This document shows, piece after piece, positions 31,209 to 41,990 of a DNA stretch of 42,594 bases (within the stretch, counting starts at the first letter, position 1; every line of letters begins with the position of its first letter). The stretch covers positions 1-42,594 of the forward strand of contig JAUCBJ010008960.1 in NCBI GenBank assembly GCA_032718475.1, written 5' to 3'. A model generated the notes under the pieces. The model was not told where the DNA came from. It saw only the letters and a list, made by a program, of their open reading frames with translations, and did no database searches. Source of the stretch: Nemertoderma westbladi. Lineage: Eukaryota; Xenacoelomorpha; Nemertodermatida; Nemertodermatidae. The position numbers were made by a program, and so were the translations under genes.

Positions 31209-31545
31209 ACTAGCTACATTTAAAAATACCAGCTCAGCTAACGTAATAAAAAATAGTGGCTAACTTCTCTCAGAAGTTGAAATTTACTTTCTAGAACAGA
31301 AAACATCATGGTAATATCCATTAACATGTTCAAAAAATTGATCAAAAATTAGGTACCTAAAATTTGGTTTAGCTATTTTAAAAACAGTAGCTACCTAAAA
31401 ATACACGAGCTAGCATAAAAACTAAATAGCTAACGTCTCACAGAAGATGACAGTTATGTTCTAAAAAAAACCCATGATAATAGCCATTAACATGGTCCAA
31501 AAATTGGTCAAAAAGTGAGTAGGCCTACCCATGGCATAGTAATGT
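31209..31545. repeat. Diverged tandem duplication, about 170 bp
   Basis: Copy 1 (from about 31209) and copy 2 (from about 31385) share 'gctaac.tctc.cagaag', 'tgttcta', 'catg.taat..ccattaacatg.tc.aaaaattg.tcaaaaa' in order. AGCTA words are frequent in and upstream of both copies. Confidence 0.7.
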
Positions 31546-31762
31546 TGTTTTAAAACTGCGTAAATATGTCATAGGCCTATATACAACAATACTTTCTGAG
31601 TTTATGTTCTTGAATTATTCTAGTAGATTCTGTGTATTGTTTGATAAGTATTATTACGTAATTTGGAAATTTTTTTAAAATTGTAAAGGTTCAAAAATGC
31701 AATGTGTTTTCAGTTACCGGTAATTTAAAATGTTTGTATCGTTATACAAGTAGAATCTCCTC

Positions 31763-33205
31763 TCAGGGGTAAGGATGGTCAAAGTTGAAACAGCTGCTCT
31801 TAGCGTATTGAAGATACAATACAAAATACGCGATATTGAAAACAACAAAGGTAAGAGGAAATACTCTTCTGCTGCAGTAATCCATCTTCTGAAAGGATTT
31901 CACTTCGGGTTTCTTTATAAACTGTCCACTCTTTAAGCCAACTGGAGGTTTGATTTCAGACGTATTACAACTCACATCACGCAAATTGTGACAGCTGCCT
32001 GTATCGGAGTAGTAGGCTTGGTCACTGGAATGTTGTTCCACTTTTGCTAAAACGGCAGAAATCGAAATCGTCTTTATAGATTCACCTGTATGCGAACGCC
32101 GTCGTACCTTGTTTTGTGGTTGTTGAAGAGAACTAGTTGTATCTGCCGTAATTGGATCTGGGGGTTTACGTGCTGCATCAGAGACTGCTTGTTCTTCTTT
32201 GCGTTTAGATTGAATGGCTAAAAAATTCACGACACTGAATATGATAACTCCACCAAATACGTATAGGAAGCAGAAAGCAAAGTAAACAGAAAGCGCAGTA
32301 ACCTCACTTACTCTTGGTGTTATGTTAGATACTGACCCAATAAGTGTTATTAGTGAAAGTACCGTGGTCACTGCGATCTTCACTCGAGCATTTTCCGAAA
32401 ATGCATCAACCCAAAAAGCCGTCCATGATAATGTGACAATTACAATGGCAGGTAGATATAAGCGGCAGAAATAGTAGGTGAGTTGTCTGTGGAATACAAA
32501 CATTACATTAAGGTTAGAGTACACCCCAGTCGAGTATTCAGCAGACAATGGTTCTGTAGTGTAATCGAATCCTATAAAGGAAAATTGGGAGAGTTTGATA
32601 TTTGGAATTGGTACTACTGCACTTCCAAACTTCTTTGTATTTATATTCCACTTAAAGAGGAGGTCTTTCGTAGTGTATCCAAAGCTTTCCAGTAACAAAC
32701 TGCAGTTTTGATAATCCATAGGGAAATATTTCAGTGCCAAAGGACATCTGGCAGTAACCATAACTCTTGAGCTGTAGAGGACTTGACCACTGGGATATAA
32801 GCGTAGCAGGACAGTAGATGAATTTTGCTTGGTAGAACGCAACGAATCTGGAAAATAGGTGTCTGGTAGCCACAGCCGAGTAAGAAACGATGATATTGAG
32901 AAAGGTTTCCCTCCAGTCAAATTAGCATCGAATTTAAGGCGCGGGTCAGTCCAGTACTGTCGTAAAGAGAAGTCTATTCTGAAGTTCATATCCGTCTCAC
33001 TGATAGGTCCTATAGAATCCATACTTATGGAAACATAAATTATCAGTTGTTTGTTAAGATTAGGACGAAGACGATTGTCATAGTGTTTGAGATTGTGTTC
33101 CAATATACTACTCAGATCAGTATCGTTCACATCATTATTATTGGAAGTAGCCAACGAGTTAGTTAGATGAAATATTATTACAAATAATACATTAATTATA
33201 TACAT
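31763..33205 (-). CDS. Cys-loop ligand-gated ion channel subunit, paralogue
   Basis: The frame has 480 codons and no intron, in the same orientation as the gene at 20859-22364. The signal peptide is about 1-18 (INVLFVIIFHLTNSLA). The extracellular core is highly similar to the other copy (GPISETDMNFRIDF, RQYWTDPRL, LWLPDTYFPDSL). The Cys-loop is C154-C168 with 13 residues between (PLALKYFPMDYQN). ESFGYTTKDL and EYSTGVYSNLNVMFVFHRQL follow. M1 is about 243-266, M2 about 272-291, M3 about 305-330 and M4 near the C-terminus. The M2 inner end reads E-N-A-R where the neighbour has V-P-A-R: arginine is kept but the proline at -2' is lost, which may alter selectivity or conductance. The cytoplasmic loops are not similar. 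This is most simply a tandem duplication pair. Confidence 0.93.
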   Translation of the reverse strand: MYIINVLFVIIFHLTNSLATSNNNDVNDTDLSSILEHNLKHYDNRLRPNLNKQLIIYVSISMDSIGPISETDMNFRIDFSLRQYWTDPRLKFDANLTGGKPFSISSFLTRLWLPDTYFPDSLRSTKQNSSTVLLRLYPSGQVLYSSRVMVTARCPLALKYFPMDYQNCSLLLESFGYTTKDLLFKWNINTKKFGSAVVPIPNIKLSQFSFIGFDYTTEPLSAEYSTGVYSNLNVMFVFHRQLTYYFCRLYLPAIVIVTLSWTAFWVDAFSENARVKIAVTTVLSLITLIGSVSNITPRVSEVTALSVYFAFCFLYVFGGVIIFSVVNFLAIQSKRKEEQAVSDAARKPPDPITADTTSSLQQPQNKVRRRSHTGESIKTISISAVLAKVEQHSSDQAYYSDTGSCHNLRDVSCNTSEIKPPVGLKSGQFIKKPEVKSFQKMDYCSRRVFPLTFVVFNIAYFVLYLQYAKSSCFNFDHPYP

Positions 33206-34364
33206 ATCAATACTAATTATATCGTCATTATTTTTTCATTTATTTACATTATTATAATAGCGTACCGTACAGTTTATTAATATTTTATATCAATGTTCTG
33301 GAAAACAAAATCCTGGAAACACAATGATACAACTCTGCATTTTTCATACAGTTAATTTTTAGGAATCTCCCTTAAAATACAACATCCATTTTTTTAGCAA
33401 GTCGGACCCCCCCCCCCCCCTCCCCCCAATTTTTTTTACAAATTTCAATCAAATGCAACGAATTTTGGTTTGAAGTTAGTTCGAAACCTTTCTTACTGCT
33501 GGCCTGGCCCGATTTTTAAAGTAGCTAAATCAAGCCATTAAAAAATGAGAATTTTTTGCACTTTTTAACTTTATTTTCTTTTGCCGTTACTTTTCGACTT
33601 TGGAATGTAATAGATATCATTAGAACCGCTTTCACCTGCAGACTCCAAATCTGAAAATCCGTTATAATCGTTATAAATTTCACGAATTTAAAATATAACA
33701 TTATTTTAACCTTTTAACATATTTTAAACTTATGCATCTGTATTTAAATTTATTCCAAAATTGTAAGTGTAACATTAATTACTCAACGCCGTTAGTATTA
33801 ACAGCGAGTTGTTATTTAGCACTTTACAACTTTTGATGATATTACGTCATTGTATTGGCCTGTTCATTTAGTATTGTATTTGGTGTTATCAGTTAAGTAA
33901 TGTCCCATTAGTGGACATTACAACACGCCGTCCTTGGTTACCACGTATACAATAGTTTGTATTTTCCTGACAGCCAGATAGGCCTACTGTATTACCTACA
34001 GGTTGGCGGGGTATAGCTATTAATAACCAGTAGCTATAAACTATTAGCATGGCTCCAAAGATAACTTATTTATAACATAATTTATGTCATTTTTACATTT
34101 ATTTATACAGTAACTAATATAATTTGTACAGTCTTCTATCACTATCACTTATAATGTATATGTACAATCATTTCGTAATTTTAAAATTTTGGAATAAAAC
34201 TACATACATACTTGTTGCAAAGTACTTTACAGTGTTCTGATCCTCGTGGCTTTATCTTCACTCACCACTAACGTTCGTTCGTGTAACAAAGCACTAAGAT
34301 CATCCCACTCTAAAGTGCTTAAGTACTGTACTTTACACACAAGTATGTAAATAGTTATTACATT
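33206..34364. other. Upstream of receptor paralogue; AT-rich spacer
   Basis: This contains the presumed promoter (not resolvable) and a poly-C tract of 14 C at 33407-33420 followed by TCCCCCC. No gene is recognised. Confidence 0.4.
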
Positions 34365-34567
34365 TGTGACGGGATCTGAGTTGGCACAGGATCCCGACTG
34401 GTGCGTGTTGTGTCGTGTAGTGTACGCATCGCCGCGTTTCAGTAACCACAAAAGGCTGAAAGGCCATATAGAGTGGTATAAATAAAGCAGTTTATAAGTT
34501 TATCGTTGTTAATAATAGCTGATATATATAAGTACCGGTAAAGTTACAGCACAATCAGTATATAGCA
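34365..34567 (+). mobile_element. Probable solo/remnant LTR with primer-binding site
   Basis: The segment starts TGTGACGGGATCTGAG, contains TATAAATAAAGCAG (TATA-like or poly(A)-like) near 34477 and ends TATAGCA. After one base comes TGGCGACGACGG (from 34569), a plausible tRNA primer-binding site beginning with the usual TGG. No second LTR or coding region follows. I read it as the left LTR and leader of a decayed Ty3/Gypsy-type element. It is unlike the repeats of the intact element at 36-41 kb. Confidence 0.45.
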
Positions 34568-34862
34568 CTGGCGACGACGGTCAAAGCCGTCCGACTTATT
34601 CCACAGTAATTAATAGCCAACTGAACATAATTAATATTGCTTAAGAGTTTTATACACATTGATTAGAAAGCTTATTATACATTCCTACCTACATGTTGAC
34701 CTCCCAATAGATACGCGCTAATAGGACATGTGCTGTCCTACCATTGGTTGATTATCTCCCTCTGCCACTCCCTATTTCCTCTGGCCCTAAGCTAGCTTCT
34801 TCCCTGATATATGTTGGTATCTATCTCCAAGCTGGCATTGTATTGCCCTTCATTCTTCCTTG

Positions 34863-34897
34863 GTATGCAATGTTATATTGGATATAACATTGCATAC
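34863..34897. repeat. Perfect 16-bp inverted repeat (hairpin)
   Basis: GTATGCAATGTTATAT - TGG - ATATAACATTGCATAC forms a perfect 16-bp stem with a 3-nt loop. It could be a cruciform or hairpin RNA, or the relic of a very small foldback element. Confidence 0.9.
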
Positions 34898-35572
34898 TTA
34901 GCTGTGATTCATAAATCACTTTGTTCCCCACTCTCTCACTGGGTGGTGTGCAGCGGATAGATTCGCTAACAACATTCATAGCATCATAGGTATATATTAC
35001 ACAGTACTTCCGTACACCCACCAATTTTTATACTAGGCCTAAATTAGCTATTTTTTTTATAAATTTTTTCAAATTTATAAGTTGTTTTATAAATTTTTGT
35101 CAATTTTTATATCAATTCAGCTCACTCCATCTGAGCTTTTTTTACCTAATTATTAATAATGTTCTAGAATAAATCTTTTATTCTAGAAATTTTATAAAAT
35201 GTTAAAAATTCATATATATATATATACTAGCAACAGCTCAACTCGCCATATCATATACATTTTTATTTATTTTATGTGGAATTAATTTCGCACTACCAAA
35301 TCGCCAAGGGGACATATTTTCAACTATGTACCGGTATACTGATATATGTATAGTACTACACATATATAACAGATATATGATATACTGTATATCAGTGCGA
35401 CATTATTTCTGAGTATGTCGTCCCTACGCCAAACATTTTACTAGGTATACTGTATCTATTACTGTATATCCAGTATGTCACCGAGTCATTCTAAATATAA
35501 TTACATGCCGTCATTCGAATACATACTATAAAAACTATTTTACAATTCTAAAACTTACAAAAATTAAATAGG

Positions 35573-35640
35573 TCAAAATCAAACCAGCATCCTTCACAAT
35601 CATAACCCGACGCGTTATCCACTATGCTAAATTAGCATGA
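35573..35640 (-). repeat. Decayed tRNA-like segment
   Basis: The minus strand reads TAGCATAGTGGATAACGCGT (A-box-like), then GCTGGTTTGATTTT (a weakened B box). It recalls tRNA-Arg or a SINE head, but the B box is damaged and no acceptor stem is seen. Confidence 0.45.
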
Positions 35641-35961
35641 TAAGAAAGTGTGTATAATTAACATACTCTCCTGTTTCAAGGTTGTTCTAGAATGTTTAAT
35701 TGCATAACATAACTACAAATAATTCCCCACAAATGAAAACACACAAATATAGCTTTTACTGACCTCGTTATGTTATTTCAAACAAAATCACTTGTGACGT
35801 AAAAAGCTATAAAGTGCTACGCCAGCCGGTTTAGGCCCTGCCCGTCTATCTGCCATCCCTGGTACTGACGGCACTGCCAACTACCAGATAGAAGTATAGG
35901 TCTGTCTGTGTAGTACCGGTACAGCAGAACGTGTTGCGTACCGATGACCGATCTGTTGTTG

Positions 35962-36082
35962 TTACTTCTTCTGACTGTGTTTGCGTTATATATATATCTA
36001 TGCTTACTCGTGTAATTGATCAATATAGTTAACCCGCTTCACTCACCACATTGTTCCTTACGCTATTGCTTCACTTCTGGCG
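35962..36082 (+). repeat. 5' LTR (about 120 bp) of gag-pol retrotransposon
   Basis: 36011-36082 matches 41271-41342 at 71 of 72 positions, and similarity continues with more differences back to about 35966 (TTCTTCTGACTG). TGGTGTCACCGTG follows at 36083 and fits a primer-binding site for a tRNA ending ...GTGACACCA. The exact outer boundary is uncertain. Confidence 0.7.
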
Positions 36083-36192
36083 TGGTGTCACCGTGTGCTT
36101 CGTTTCCCACTCCTCGCCATCTACTACAACAACAGATCCATCCACTCAGCCCTCCTTACGTCACAGACTTACGCTACCTACTTACCGTTATC

Positions 36193-39100
36193 ATGGCGTT
36201 TAACGGCTCACTGAAGCCCCCCAAGCTGGCTCCCTCAATAAATCTGAGACGATCAACTCCTTTGAGGTTTGGCGCCACAACATAACTTATTCGCTTGCGC
36301 TCCAACCTCAATTTGCGCAGTTTACGGTCCCGGGCACAACCTGGTTGCGCCACACCCGCGCTATACCCTTCCGCGGTTTTGCCGACGACCCGGACACTGT
36401 GGTCCCAGCCGACCGCCGTACTGCCCTTCAAAAGACCACGGCTCTAGATCTTATGCTCGGTCAGATCGCCAATTACGCCCCCGTTATCGCACGTAACTCG
36501 ATCATTCGAGACTCCACGTCCTTGCCCTCCATATGGCAGGCCATACGCCTCCATTACGGCTTCCAAGCGACTGGAGCTCATTTCCTCTCCTTCTCCGATA
36601 TCTCCCTCCTTCACGAGGAGCGCCCCGAAGACCTCTTCCAGCGTTTATCAGCTTTCGTGGACGATAATTTACTCCGACGGGACGGTGGAATTTCCCACCA
36701 CGGAATTCTCCCCGATGACGACGAGGAGCTGTCCCCCTCTCTCGAGAACTTCGTTGTACTCATATGGCTCCGCCTTATCCACCCGGATCTCCCTCGATTG
36801 GTTCAACAACGGTATGGCACGGAGCTCCGGTCCCGTACGCTGGCCAGTATCAAACCCGAGATCTCCCAGGCTCTGTCGTCTCTTCTCGACGAGCTCCACA
36901 CTGCCGCGGAAGTGCGTACCTTCCGTGCCCAGACGCGTCGGACCCCACCTACATCCTCAGGTCTCGGTCCGAGTCCCACTGGCCGCGGACTTTCCCGTTC
37001 CGTTCGCCGGTGTCCCCTCTGCTCCCAGACTAAACGCACTCCCACCAACCACTTTCTCAGTGCATGCCCATTCCTTCCCCCTGCTGACAAGCGCTTTATC
37101 TCACGTGCCCATCTCGTCTACGTCGATGGCGACAACGACAACGACGCTTTCTATGAACAACCGGATAACGATAACGACTCCGTCGCCAGTCCACCTCCCG
37201 ATCCGACGGTTAATATCGTCGCTGTACGCCCGAGTCCCACCTTTACAGCGCGTTATAAAGGTAAACCCATCCAGGTTCTCCTCGATTGCGGCGCCGAATC
37301 CGACCTCATTTCACACGACGCTGCACTCCGACTCGGCGTTCCGATCTCGCGTGGGTCCCGCCAGATCCCGATCGGGGCCGACGGTTCCCCTGTTTCAGGT
37401 GTAGTTGGGGAGAGTTCCTTCTCCCTCACCCATAACGACCTTCAGTTTAGCTTCCGTGGACTCGTTGTCGACAGCCTCAACGTTCCCCTACTCGCTGGCG
37501 TTCCGTTCCTATCCACCAATGATATTGGTATCCGTCCGGCCCAGTCGCTGATTACCTTCGCGGATGGCAGTTCCATCCGGTACCCCCCGGCAGGTCATCC
37601 CCGACCCACTATCCGTCGGACGACGACCCAGATTCTGCGCGCCCCCATACGATCGTCCATTCTTCTCCCCGGCGACGCCCTCACATTACAGCTTCCAGCC
37701 CATCTCTCGGATTCCGACTCTCTCCTTGTGACACCCCATGTGATTAACCAACGGTCGCACGTAACTCCCCCCAAGCCTTGGTTCCCCCCCATGCAGCTCC
37801 AACCCGCAGCCGGTTCCATTACCATTCCAAACTCTGCTCCCTACCCCATCTTCATTCAACGGAACTCCCATGTCTGCTCCGCCCTACCCACTGCAGCTAC
37901 CCCCATGAAACAACTTGAACAGTCCTTACCCTGTCCCGAAATCCGCTCTGCTTCCGTTGTCTCCCATGACCCTCCACCTATAAAGGCAGTCCAGATCGAC
38001 CCACAGGGCATCCTCTCTTACCGTGAGCGTGCTGCCTTCCACGATCTACTCGAGGAGTTTTCTGACGTCTTCGATCCCACGTATCCCGGATACAATGGGT
38101 CTGCCGGCCCATTCGAAGCTGTCGTCAACGTGACCCCTACGTTGCCACCTCAACGTAAGGGTCGTGTACCGCAATACTCCCGTGACCGACTCGTTGAACT
38201 GCAGGAGAAGTTTGACTCTCTCGAGCGGCTTGGCGTCTTCATTCGCCCAGAACTAGCCGGTGTCACCATAGAGTACTTGAACCCAAGCTTCCTTGTCGCT
38301 AAACCCAATGGAGGAACTCGGCTCGTTACGGCGTTCACAGAGATTGCCCAGTATTGTAAGCCCCAACCCGCACTCCTCCCAGATGTTGAATCCACCATTC
38401 GAGCCCTGGGTCGGTTCAAGTTCCTCGTTAAGGCAGACCTCACGAGCGCCTTTTACCAAATCCCACTCCATCGCAACTCCATGCGTTTCTGCGGCGTATC
38501 CACACCATTTCGTGGTGTCCGTGTCTACCGCCGCTGTGCCATGGGCATGCCCGGCAGCGAAACGGCTCTCGAGGAGTTGATGTCTCGCGTCCTCGGCGAT
38601 CTCCTCGTCCAGGGATCCGTCGTCAAACTCGCCGATGATATCTACTGCGGTGGCGATACCATCCCCGAACTCCTCCTCAATTTCGCCGCCCTCCTCCGCG
38701 CCCTACACCTTGCCGGGTTGCGTTTGTCCCCAAAGAAAACCATCATTTGCCCCCAAACTACCACCATCCTTGGTTGGGTATGGTCTAGCGGTTCCTTATC
38801 TGCTTCCCCACATATCACAGCCGCCTTATCCCACTGTCCTACACCATCCACCGTCCGCGACCTACGGTCGTTCCTCGGTTCCTACAAGGTTCTCTCCCGC
38901 GTACTCCCCCGGTGTTCTGCCCTTATCTCTCCGCTCGAGGCCCTCCTTACCCCCAAGGCCGGCGACCCTGTCGCTTGGACCCCCGATCTCGAGTCTACCT
39001 TTCGACGATCCCAAGCCGCCCTACAATCCTGCAGGTCAGTAACGATCCCGCGTCCTACTGACGAACTCTTCCTTGTCACCGACGCCGCCTCGTCCGTCGA

Positions 39101-41102
39101 TGGTCTAGGTGCAGTCCTCTACGCGAAACGTTCCAAAGAATTACTCATCGCCGGGTTTTATTCCTGCAAGCTCAAGGCCCACCAACATACATGGCTTCCT
39201 TGCGAGTTGGAGGCACTCGCTATAGCGGCCTCCGTTCAACATTTCCTCCCATATCTTATCGCCTCTTCACGCCAACCACACGTTCTCACGGACAGTAAAC
39301 CCTGTGTCGAGGCATTCAAAAAGTTGTCCCGCGGCGCATATTCGAATAGCCCACGTCTATCGACGTTCCTCGCCAGCGCCAGCCAGGCCCGTGTCACAGT
39401 ATCCCACATCAAGGGTTCTACCAACCTCCCGGCAGACTTCCAAAGCCGCAACGTTCAGCCGTGCTCTCTACAGTCATGCCAGGTGTGCGCGTTCGTCGCC
39501 TCCGCTATAGAGTCGCCTATTGTCCGTCTCGTTGCAAAGTCAACCACACCCTCCTCCTTACCACACGACAACCATTCCCCAATGTCCCTCGTTAACACTG
39601 TCACTACCCCCCTCCCGAATTGCTTTATCGCTTCCGATAGCCCGAATCCCCGTCCCCTTTACGCCAGTCGTCCTGCGTGGCTCGCCACACAACGCGAGTG
39701 CCCCGACCTAATCCGTGTCGCCGAAAACCTCGCATCCGGCACCCGTCCCTCCAGACGCGATACACATAGCCATGATATCAAGCGTTACCTGGGCGTATGT
39801 TCTCTGTTATCCTCTGGCCTTGTCGTAGTCCATCGACAGCGTCCCTTCACGTCACCCTATGACGTCATCGTCGTTCCCCGCTCTGCTCTTATTGGCTTAC
39901 TAACCTCACTACACATCGAACTCCAACACCCTTCGCGTTCCCAGCTGCGTACCACCTTTTCCCGATATTTCTACGCCCTGGACCTCGACCGCGCTCTCAA
40001 TGAGATTACCGTGCAATGTCACCAGTGCGTCGCCCTCTCAACTGCCCCCAAGCGTACCGTACCCCAGTCATCCATTGATCCGCCCCCCATCGTCGGCCTA
40101 TCATTCGCTGCCGACGTCCTGCGCCGCCATTCCCAACGTATCCTCCTGTTACGGGAAACGGTATCGTCGTACTCAAATGCCGTTATACTTCCAGATGAAC
40201 AGAGCGATACCCTACGTGATGCCTTAATCACCCTTGCCTTTGGCATGTGCCCCCTTAGTGGCCCCCCGGCTATCATCCGCACCGACCCAGCCCCAGGGTT
40301 CCAAGCCCTCGCCAACGACCCAATCCTCCTATCCCACCACCTCCTCCTTGAGATCGGATCCCGCAAGAATGTAAACAAAAACCCAGTCGCCGAACACGCT
40401 ATCGGCGAACTACTCACCGAACTCCTCCGACTCCGTCCCACTGGCGGCCCATTCTCATCCACATCTCTCGCAATCGCTGTTGCAAACCTTAACTCTCGTC
40501 TACGCTCCCCTGGCCTATCCGCCCGCGAGATTTTATTCCAGCGGGACCAATACACGGGCGAACAGATTCCTCTCGTCGATACCGAGCTCATAGCCTCCCA
40601 ACATGAGCGACGCCTAGCCAACCACCCCTCCAGCGCCCGCTCTAAGACCCCCCACCCTACGGTACTCCCAGGATTTACCTCCCTCAAGGTGGGCGACCTC
40701 GTCCATTTATATGCCGATTCCCCCCGTGCCGGCGCTCGTCCACGATATATCGTCAGCGCTATCGATGACACGTGGTGTTCCGTTCGTAAATTCGCGGGCA
40801 GCCAGCTCCGCGCTCACGCATACCGCGTCCGCCAGGCCGATTGTTTCCTTGTACCTCGTCTCCAACCGCCATCCACGTCATACACTGAGGATTCTGATTC
40901 CGAGACTGATGAGTGTTCCACACTCCACGCTCATGCTACACCCGGCGTGGCACCCCCTGTCGCGTTCCAACCAGCCCTAGAGTCCACCCCACAGTTAGAC
41001 GACGTCCCTGAGCAGCCATTGCACAGTGCTTCTTCATCTGACCCACCCAACACCCGTCCTCGTAGAGAACGCCGCCCTCCGCAATACTACGGGTTTCCCT
41101 GA
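36193..41102 (+). CDS. Gag-Pol polyprotein of LTR retrotransposon
   Basis: The main frame is open from about 36201 to TGA at 41100-41102 (1585 residues counted from 36345). The likely natural ATG is 36193, but it is in another frame; the switch falls near a six-C run (36217-36222), a 1-nt indel-type lesion. Residue positions count from 36345. Gag-like helices are about 1-200. A zinc-knuckle-like CPLC...H....C is about 222-241. The protease LLDCGAES is near 313. RT has KADLTSAFYQIPL near 694 and LADDIY (in place of Y.DD) near 761. RNase H has FLVTDAAS near 910 and LTDSKP. The integrase zinc finger ends CHQC near 1228. The catalytic triad is D (AADVL), D (RTDPAPG) and E (NPVAE), with exactly 35 residues between the last two. 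The tail RRERRPPQYYGFP is basic. Confidence 0.88.
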
Positions 41103-41222
41103 CGCACCTCCCACGTTCCCGGACAGTTGCACCTTGTCACATGACTCGCCCCAACGCAGCCTGTCTCCAGTTCCATTCACAGTTCTGAATTTGTTCTACT
41201 TACATACGTCCTACCCGACTTA

Positions 41223-41342
41223 TGATTCTTCTGACTGTTATTGCTATATATATATTCCTATACTTATTCGTGTAATTGGTCAATATAGTTAACCCGCTTC
41301 ACTCACCACATTGTTCCTTACGCTATTGCTTCACTTCTGGCG
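41223..41342 (+). repeat. 3' LTR of gag-pol retrotransposon
   Basis: Starting TGATTCTTCTGACTG and ending CTTCACTTCTGGCG, it matches the 5' copy. Its last shared base is 41342, after which the flanks diverge (TGGTGTC against CTATTTT). About 120 bp separate the gag-pol stop from this LTR. Confidence 0.7.
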
Positions 41343-41411
41343 CTATTTTATGAACAATGACTTATACTGTACTTAATATTTTATCAATAATATAATAGAT
41401 TCTAATAGCAC

Positions 41412-41990
41412 TAAGAGTCCCACAAGAAATGAAAACAAATAAGTTGGTGCCAGTACCCAAGAAGGGCAACCTAACACTCTATGGTTCTTCTCGGGGAATC
41501 TCATTGATCTCGATTGCTGCAAAGCTATACAATAGAATTATATTAAATCGCATCAGGGATCCCATTGCATTGAGAGACTGCTCCGTGGAAATCAGAATGG
41601 GTTCCGTAAAGGTCGTGGGACCATGGAGCCCATTTTGGCACTTAGAAGGATAATTGAAGAGTTATCAAAAAAGAAAGACAGGCATCTCTGGCTGTTATCT
41701 TTGTTGATTTCTTCAAGGCCTTTGATTCAGTCTCTCGCTCACGTATGTTCAGCATACTTTCATTATATGGGATTCCAGATGAAATTATTGCAGCAATCAG
41801 ATCAGTATACGATGGTTCGACAACATTTGTGTCTACTGTTGATGGTGACACAGAACCATTTGAAGTGTTATGTTAAGTGTTAGGGAGTTGTGGCGGCGCA
41901 ATTTTGTCGACAAGCCGGAACAGCATTCTTAAAAATGCAGCTGCAATGCAGCATGCCTATCCTAGTAGTAGTAGTCCGCAATATAGCTAT
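41412..41990 (+). pseudogene. LINE fragment, internally deleted copy
   Basis: This is the same family as 26.85-29.26 kb and closely similar to 27850-28290. It encodes KLVPVPKKGNLTLYGSSRGI, then frameshifted RT sequence up to GDTEPFEVL at about 41870. There it jumps to the last coding segment (RELWRRNFVDKPEQHS) and the 3' end CCTAGTAGTAGTAG at about 41960-41973. The 5' side is truncated at about 41412. The internal deletion removes the FADD palm box, so the copy is dead. Confidence 0.88.

Larger units (their letters stand above)
34580..35960. other. AT-rich spacer with palindromes
   Basis: There is a long perfect hairpin at 34863-34897. Nested TATACTG/CAGTATA and ATATATGA-type palindromes lie at about 35330-35470, and (TA)n at about 35213-35226. 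No gene is recognised. Confidence 0.45.
35962..41342 (+). mobile_element. LTR retrotransposon, nearly intact (Ty3/Gypsy-like order)
   Basis: Short direct repeats of about 120 bp bracket one long gag-pol frame with the domain order gag, protease, RT, RNase H, integrase. Integrase lies downstream of RNase H, as in Ty3/Gypsy and BEL and unlike Ty1/Copia. The LTR pair is almost identical at the inner 72 bp, so the insertion is young. The only damage I see is a frame change near the gag start. I could not fix a target duplication, and no polypurine tract is obvious before the 3' LTR. The element is markedly C-rich on the coding strand compared with its AT-rich surroundings. Confidence 0.85.

Noticed and set aside
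36016-41292. Many additional frames on both strands across the LTR element
   Set aside because: They are shadows of the C-rich gag-pol frame; the domain content lies only in the long plus-strand frame.
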